Assembly: GCF_026262505.1 (NCBI RefSeq)
Contig: NC_067208.1
Location: 18,485,962-18,549,961, forward strand
DNA: 64,000 bases
DNA from: Trichomonas vaginalis G3
Taxonomy: Eukaryota; Parabasalia; Trichomonadida; Trichomonadidae
Direction of reading: 5' to 3'
The position numbers and the translations under genes were made by a program. The notes beneath the pieces are model-generated. The model did not search any database, was not told where the DNA came from, and saw only the letters and a program-made list of their open reading frames with translations. The first letter of the stretch is position 1. Each line of letters opens with the position of its first letter. This document shows, piece by piece, positions 59,011-64,000 of the stretch.

Positions 59011-61034
59011 CATATTGTTGCATGCTAAGTTCGGTCAACAATAGGAATTGAGGGGAAATTAATCGTCGAGGAAGTACGATTATGTAAAGTAAAAAATGTT
59101 GTGGGATTTTTAATATTGTATATAATTTTATAATAAAATTTTTGTGAGACATTTTAAGAAGCACATATAATTTTTTGAATTTAAAAATTAAAGTAGTGTT
59201 GAATGAATTTATTGATTAATTTAATACGGATATTTCTCAAAATTAATCAAAAATAGGTTTTCAGAGAACTTTTGAGATATCTTTTCAAAATGTCTTTTTG
59301 AAAATATATAAGTATTATATCAAATTGAAAAAAGGTATTTATCAAAATTCTAAATTCTTAATAAAAAATAACTTTTCAGAGGATTGTGATTTTGAAAGCA
59401 TGAGTAATAAGTAAAAAATATCTACGATTTTAATGAGGGAATTGTTCCTTATGAGGTATACATTATAACTATATACCTCATAAGGAACAATTCCCTCTTG
59501 ATAGCTGGGAAACTTTCTCTGAATAACTTATCATTTGGAGAAAGTTTCCCAGCTATCTATTAGAAACTAAAGGCTGTGAGGCACTAATATATAATCAGTG
59601 CCTCATAGCCTTTAGTTTCTTATTAAAAACGAGAAAACTTGTTCGAAATGATAAACAATTTCGAACAAGTTTTCTCGTTTTAAGGAGGGAATTGTTCCTT
59701 ATGAGGTATACAGTATGAATATATACCTCATAAGGAACAATTCCCTCTTGATAGCTGGGAAACTTTCTCTGAATAACTTATCATTTGGACAGAAAAAGTG
59801 ACACTTTACATGGCAAAAAATAGAGCCTTACTTTTGAGATACTTGAGATTGAAACTGAATCTTATGAGGCGGTGATCTTGAATCACTACCTCATAAGGTT
59901 CAGTTTCATATAAAATTTGTTGCAATTTGTTATTCTTTTGCAATTATTTCTTATAAGATTTTACATCTTTTAGCGGGGAATGTTTGTTATCATGTATATA
60001 TTATAAATATCTACACGATAACGAACATTCCTCGCTAAATTGCTGAGAAACTTTGAGGAAATGTCGAACAATTTCCTCAAAGTTTCTCAGATTTATATAG
60101 ATCACTAGAGTCCACTAGGCACTGATTCTGGTTCAGTACCTAGGAGGCTCTAGTTCTCTAACGAACTGATAAAATGTTTTTAAATTTTTGGATATTGCTA
60201 CCTGTGAAGCACTGACTTCAAGTCAGTACCTCACAGGTAGCAATTACATTGAAAGATGGGAGAAACTTTCTCCGAATGTTAAACTATTCGGACAAAGTTT
60301 CTCACATTTGTAGTGGAGATGGAAGGCTTTGAGGTATATTGTATTAATATATACCCAAAGCCTTCCATCTCCACTTGAAAGTGTCCAAACTTTGGGTTAA
60401 TACTTTGCAATTAACCCAAAGTTTGGACACTTTCTAGAAGGAATTGGAGGTAAGAGATATACATTCATATGGTATATCTCTTACCCTCCAATTCCTTCTT
60501 AAAATGGGAGAAACTTTGTCCGAATGTTAAACTATTCGGACAAAGTTTCTCCCATTTTTTGAAGGAATTGGAGGCTATGAGATACTGATGCAATGTCAGT
60601 AACTCATGGCTTCCAATTCCTTCCTAAAACTCATAAAGTGGACATTACATGCATATAAAATTTGACATGTAAAGTCCACTTTTTGTGAGCGGGATTTGAC
60701 GGAGTCAAATCCCCTTTTTCGTTTACGAGAAAGCCAAATTCTCTCAAAAAGTTAAGTAGGACCAATTTTTTATAAAAAAAATCCAATTTCATTATGAATG
60801 TTAATTAATTTATATAATTATTGAATAAAAAATTTTCTTTGAGATTATGAAAAGTTCTTTGAAAAGTTATTTTTTCTCATTTTTAAATATTGTATTAGCC
60901 TATTTATTTATAATCCAAATTAAATAACTTTAAATTCAATATTTAAAGAATAATTTTGAAGGAATTGAGTTACTTCCCCCGACGATAAAATTGAGAGGTT
61001 TACATTTTGACCGAACTTAGCATGCAACAATATG
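59011..61034. mobile_element. 2.0-kb block with perfect 28-bp terminal inverted repeats around a hairpin array
   Basis: 59011-59038 (starts CATATTGTTGCATGCTAAGT) and 61007-61034 are perfect inverted copies. Weaker inverted similarity continues inward (ATCGTCG then GAAGTA, about 21-24 bases further on both sides). If the true ends are at TTGTTGC, both are flanked by TA. No gene lies inside; the centre is the hairpin array 59435-60713. The structure is that of a non-autonomous DNA transposon, with the array as cargo or as amplified internal sequence. Confidence 0.6.
59435..60713. repeat. Tandem array of about 18 stem-loops of two alternating kinds
   Basis: Successive hairpins: 59435-59497 (26-bp perfect arms), 59500-59557 (20), 59562-59620 (24, one G-T), 59626-59681 (24), 59685-59747 (26, copy of the first), a half hairpin at 59750, 59851-59907 (26), 59971-60037 (26), 60043-60090 (20), 60104-60154 (22), 60194-60244 (22), 60256-60307 (22), 60312-60375 (27-28), 60377-60434 (24), 60436-60499 (27-28), 60501-60558 (25), 60561-60623 (28), 60635-60682 (17), 60691-60713 (10). 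Kind A has an apex GAGGTATA/TATACCTC or GGCACTGA/TCAGTACC. Kind B has GAAACTTTGTCC or similar near the apex with an AT loop. A and B alternate, and A recurs about every 120-127 bases with a few irregular steps. Confidence 0.95.
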
Positions 61035-61387
61035 TCAAGCATAATGGGAACATTTTTGGTCGATACCTTTGTTGTCGACGAATTTTTCCCCTTTTTCTAC
61101 AATATTTATTAAAAGAGGCTGGACAAAGGTTAAAATGACCCAAAATGTTTCCTCAAATTTCACTTCAATTTCTCTTCAATTCAAAAACTCAGTTTTTGAA
61201 AAAATTACAAGGCTCGATTCAAAAATTTTGAAGTGAAAAAAGAATTATAATTTTTCCATCACAATCAATTTGTGATTATTCACTACAGGAGCAGCATGAA
61301 CCTATATAACGAATTTTCCGAAAATGCGTTTTAAAATGACACCCGCTCAAGCACATTTAATAAAAAAACCGTCAATTTTTTTGGAAA

Positions 61388-62959
61388 ATGGTAAGAATTC
61401 AGCTTGATAATTCAATACTCCAGAGGATTAATACTTACCAAATCCATGATACTGTTATATTGACAGTCAATAAAAAAGAAATCGAGTTACATAAATCCAT
61501 GGCAATCGCACTTTCCCAAAAATTTTGTGCAGAATATCAATTAAACAACGAAATATCGAAAATTCAGATTAACACTGATATTGCATCACAAGATACATAT
61601 AGAGTATTAGAATCTATACTTCAATATAACATTCAAGAAATCGAATGCAATGAAACTGTTTTAACAGATCTTGCCCATGTTGGAATACAACTGCAGATCA
61701 AGGAATTAACTGATTTATACAAAAATAATATTGCAGAAAGATTGAAATTGGATGAAAATACTTGCGTAAAAATGCTTGAATTCTACGTCGGTATTGACGA
61801 CAAGAAAAAGATACAGGAGTGCATTGACTTTATCTCTTCTCATTTCTACAAAATTGACGAATCTCAGCTTAGTGCAATTGCCAAAAATTTTGGATTCGAT
61901 ATTTTTGAAAAGATACTTGGTAATGAAAAACTCGGCATATTAGATGAAGATTCTTTAGCTAGATTCATCTTTTCTCTTGTTAAAGAAAGTGAATCTTTCA
62001 ATCCATTGATCGAATACATCAATTTTGAATTTTGCAGCGACGAAATCATTGATTTAATTGATGAGTTAGACGATGGCAATAATTGTTTCAATTATAACAA
62101 AGCACTTCGTCATTCATTAAAGAGATCAAAAAATCCAAACAATAACAATAACCATTTTTCATGGTGGAATGAAATTATGAATAAAATCAGAACAAGTAAT
62201 TTCGAAACAAGCTACAGATTCCTTGATGAACTCACAGAAAAAGGAAGTCAAACAGTTATACCAAAGGCATCAAAAGAAATTCTTGATGAAAAGAAAAACA
62301 AATATGGTCAAACAATGCTTAATGAAGCAACTACAAAAGGTAATCTGAAACTTATCAAAGCACTCATTGAATGTGGTGTTAACATTGAAACGAAAGATAG
62401 CTATGGATATACCCCACTCATTAACGCGGCAGAAAAAGGTTTCCTTGATATTGTTAAGTATTATCTTTCAATTGGAGCAAATATCGAAGCTAGAAATAAC
62501 AGCGGAAGCACAGCACTTATTGCAGCAGTATATAATGATCATTTAGATGTTGTTAAATATCTAATCTTTGCAGGAGCTAATATAGAAGCAAGGGATAATG
62601 ATGGGTACACTTCACTAATTGTTGCATCATTTTGTGACAAAATTGATATCGTTAAATACCTTATTTCTGTTGGAGCTAATAAAGAGGCAAAGAAGAATAA
62701 TGGGCTAACTTCACTTATTGCTGCAGCTTATAATGGAAATATTGAAGTTGTGGAATATCTTATCAAAGAAGGCGCTAATATTGAAGCAAAAGATAACGAA
62801 GGATGGACTCCTCTTATTGCTGCATCGTTTAATGATCATCTTGAAGTTGCACAATGCCTTATCAAAGCTGGAGCTGATAAATTAGCAATGGATAATAATG
62901 GTATCACAGCTCTTTCACATGCAAAAGTTAATGTATTGAAATATCTAAAAACTATCTGA
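61388..62959 (+). CDS. BTB-like N-terminus plus ankyrin-repeat protein
   Basis: 523 residues from MVRIQLDNSIL; TCAATTTTTTTGGAAAATGG upstream provides an initiator-like TCA. Residues about 10-120 look like a divergent BTB domain (HDTVILTVNKKEIELHKSMA, LSQKFCAEYQL, TYRVLESILQY). A helical region follows to about 300, with an Asn-rich insert (NPNNNNNHF). Then about six ankyrin repeats (GVNIETKDSYGYTPLINAAE, GANIEARNNSGSTALIAAVY, and so on) run to the C-terminus. This two-part layout is typical of a very large trichomonad family; the frame is intact, unlike the three DUF3447 copies in this window. Function unknown. Confidence 0.85.
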   Translation: MVRIQLDNSILQRINTYQIHDTVILTVNKKEIELHKSMAIALSQKFCAEYQLNNEISKIQINTDIASQDTYRVLESILQYNIQEIECNETVLTDLAHVGIQLQIKELTDLYKNNIAERLKLDENTCVKMLEFYVGIDDKKKIQECIDFISSHFYKIDESQLSAIAKNFGFDIFEKILGNEKLGILDEDSLARFIFSLVKESESFNPLIEYINFEFCSDEIIDLIDELDDGNNCFNYNKALRHSLKRSKNPNNNNNHFSWWNEIMNKIRTSNFETSYRFLDELTEKGSQTVIPKASKEILDEKKNKYGQTMLNEATTKGNLKLIKALIECGVNIETKDSYGYTPLINAAEKGFLDIVKYYLSIGANIEARNNSGSTALIAAVYNDHLDVVKYLIFAGANIEARDNDGYTSLIVASFCDKIDIVKYLISVGANKEAKKNNGLTSLIAAAYNGNIEVVEYLIKEGANIEAKDNEGWTPLIAASFNDHLEVAQCLIKAGADKLAMDNNGITALSHAKVNVLKYLKTI

Positions 62960-63339
62960 TCTATTAATAAACTAATTAATCATCTTATAATTAATTTTTC
63001 CATAATTATAATGTTCCTATATTAGAAATAGTAGATTTCTTTTATCCACTTTTAAACAGCAATTTTAGCTGCTTTGATTCATTTCAATTCTGAAGTAATA
63101 TAGAATTAAAACTAGATATTGATATTATTTGGGGTCCAAAATATCAATGCAATTATTTGATGATGTATGTAATGAATGAATATAAATTTCAATGAGATAT
63201 TAAGTTAAATATGATGTATCTAAAGGTTGTTTTATATTTCTAAAAACAAATTATAATATATTAATGATTAGTAAAGATATGATTAGTTAATTCCATGCAA
63301 ATAAAAGTTTTTATTATCATTTCAAAAGAATTATATATT
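62960..63339. other. Intergenic, no feature seen
   Basis: AT-rich spacer between convergent genes. Confidence 0.5.
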
Positions 63340-63918
63340 TTATCTTGGGTTACCTAATGTATGGGATGTAATAGCTGGAGACGTTTCGAGATTACCAACC
63401 TTATTGCAATAATCCTTACGATATGTTGTTTCCCACAATGGAGGCTGTTCTGGATCTTCTATTCCACGAGTCATAACTCTTGTTGATGCACAAAAGTCTA
63501 ACGTATCATTGTTGAGCATTGGCTTACCTGGTTTGCCGCGATATTTGTCACGATATTCTGTTGCAGCTGTAAAGAACTTTGGATCTGGAGCTTCTGGAAG
63601 TGGCATTTCTGGAGGGACCCGACCATTGAATTGTGGCTCATTTAATCCACGGGTTGTTGGCATATGAGCAACATAATGGGCTCTTTGTGTAGATTCTGGT
63701 GTTACTGTAGACCCAAATTCGTTGAGATCTTGAACTTGTCTCATGATTGATCGCTTTTGTGTTGCAACTTTATTAACGTCGACATTAACTGTTTCTGATT
63801 CATTCATTTGGAAAGTTCTGCCGCCCCAATGAGCGACATCGTGTCTGTATGATGTTGTGCAATATTGGCGCTTTTCATCGATGTTCTCAGGATACCAAAC
63901 TGTCTTTCCGTCGTACAT
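63340..63918 (-). CDS. Probable axonemal microtubule-associated protein, 192 aa
   Basis: The start is the ATG at 63916-63918 (MYDGKTVWYPENIDEKRQYC); TCATTGTTATG puts a TCA initiator eight bases before it, and the longer frame has no ATG. The protein is rich in Tyr, Arg, Pro and Thr with little regular helix: TTSYRHDVAHWGGR, ATEYRDKYRGKPGKP, CASTRVMTRGIEDPEQPPLW and ETTYRKDYCNKVG. Repeated T/S-x-Y-R-x-D/K-Y motifs of this kind occur in microtubule inner proteins and STOP/SAXO-like proteins. A place in the flagellar axoneme is inferred from that pattern. Confidence 0.6.
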   Translation of the reverse strand: MYDGKTVWYPENIDEKRQYCTTSYRHDVAHWGGRTFQMNESETVNVDVNKVATQKRSIMRQVQDLNEFGSTVTPESTQRAHYVAHMPTTRGLNEPQFNGRVPPEMPLPEAPDPKFFTAATEYRDKYRGKPGKPMLNNDTLDFCASTRVMTRGIEDPEQPPLWETTYRKDYCNKVGNLETSPAITSHTLGNPR

Positions 63919-64000
63919 AACAATGAAAAAATGTTTTTTCAATCAAATTTACAAAAATACGTTATAAAAAAAGAATTTCATTCAAAACAAAGAATGAATC

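Noticed and set aside
59435-60713. Series of bacterial-type intrinsic terminators
   Set aside because: Host is eukaryotic, most hairpins are AT-rich and lack a following T run; only the last (60691-60713) is followed by CTTTTTC.

Overview
The window is AT-rich nuclear DNA of a parabasalid protist, most like Trichomonas vaginalis or a close relative. This is inferred from gene content: intronless genes, a Maverick/Polinton element, DUF3447-type ankyrin proteins in several decayed copies, a BspA-like leucine-rich surface protein, a glycine-rich surface protein, BTB plus F5/8-type-C proteins, a PH-AGC kinase, and TCA-type initiator motifs just upstream of several ATGs. No database search was run.

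Layout. 1-7.7 kb: right-hand part of a Maverick with a protein-primed polymerase N-terminus (frameshifted, runs off the left edge), small virion-like proteins, a frameshifted integrase, a phage-like tail-collar fibre, a candidate minor capsid protein, a 43-aa membrane protein and an adenine methyltransferase; it ends in a direct repeat, a hairpin and 27 T. 7.7-23.2 kb: host genes (glycosyltransferase-like, AKT-like kinase, coiled coil, bromodomain, Cyc8/UTX-like TPR, syntaxin) with two ankyrin pseudogenes. 24.4-25.7 kb: a 1,270-bp mariner-like element without transposase. 25.8-34.4 kb: broken BspA-like and glycine-rich genes, a BTB/discoidin gene, an alpha-solenoid gene, and a PPP phosphatase interrupted by one in-frame TAG. 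35.8-42.9 kb: a proline-rich protein, an acidic-tract protein and a karyopherin-like HEAT protein; a copy of the acidic-tract gene's 3' end lies beyond the karyopherin gene. 44.4-46.3 kb: an ankyrin gene with one premature TGA.

46.3-54 kb has no credible gene. It is bounded by a 23-bp inverted repeat next to TA dinucleotides (46359-53948) and is filled with tandem arrays of 113, 124 and 122 bp whose monomers each hold strong stem-loops; the 122-bp array is part of a large inverted duplication centred at 50303. 54.9-57.2 kb holds a Tctex1 dynein light chain, a CDC50 flippase subunit and an RIIa-domain protein. 59.0-61.0 kb is a second non-coding block with 28-bp perfect terminal inverted repeats. 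It contains an array of about 18 hairpins of two alternating kinds with 17-28 bp arms. The window closes with a BTB-like/ankyrin gene and a probable axonemal protein.

The strongest candidate for something undescribed is this set of hairpin arrays. Sequence-unrelated arrays share a repeat length near 113-127 bp and a stem-loop architecture, and sit inside inverted-repeat-bounded non-coding blocks. Whether they act as RNA (small-RNA precursors) or DNA (cruciform, transposition or recombination structures) cannot be told from sequence alone. Intact-looking single-copy genes beside broken transposon and multicopy genes suggest that most frameshifts are real decay rather than sequencing error.
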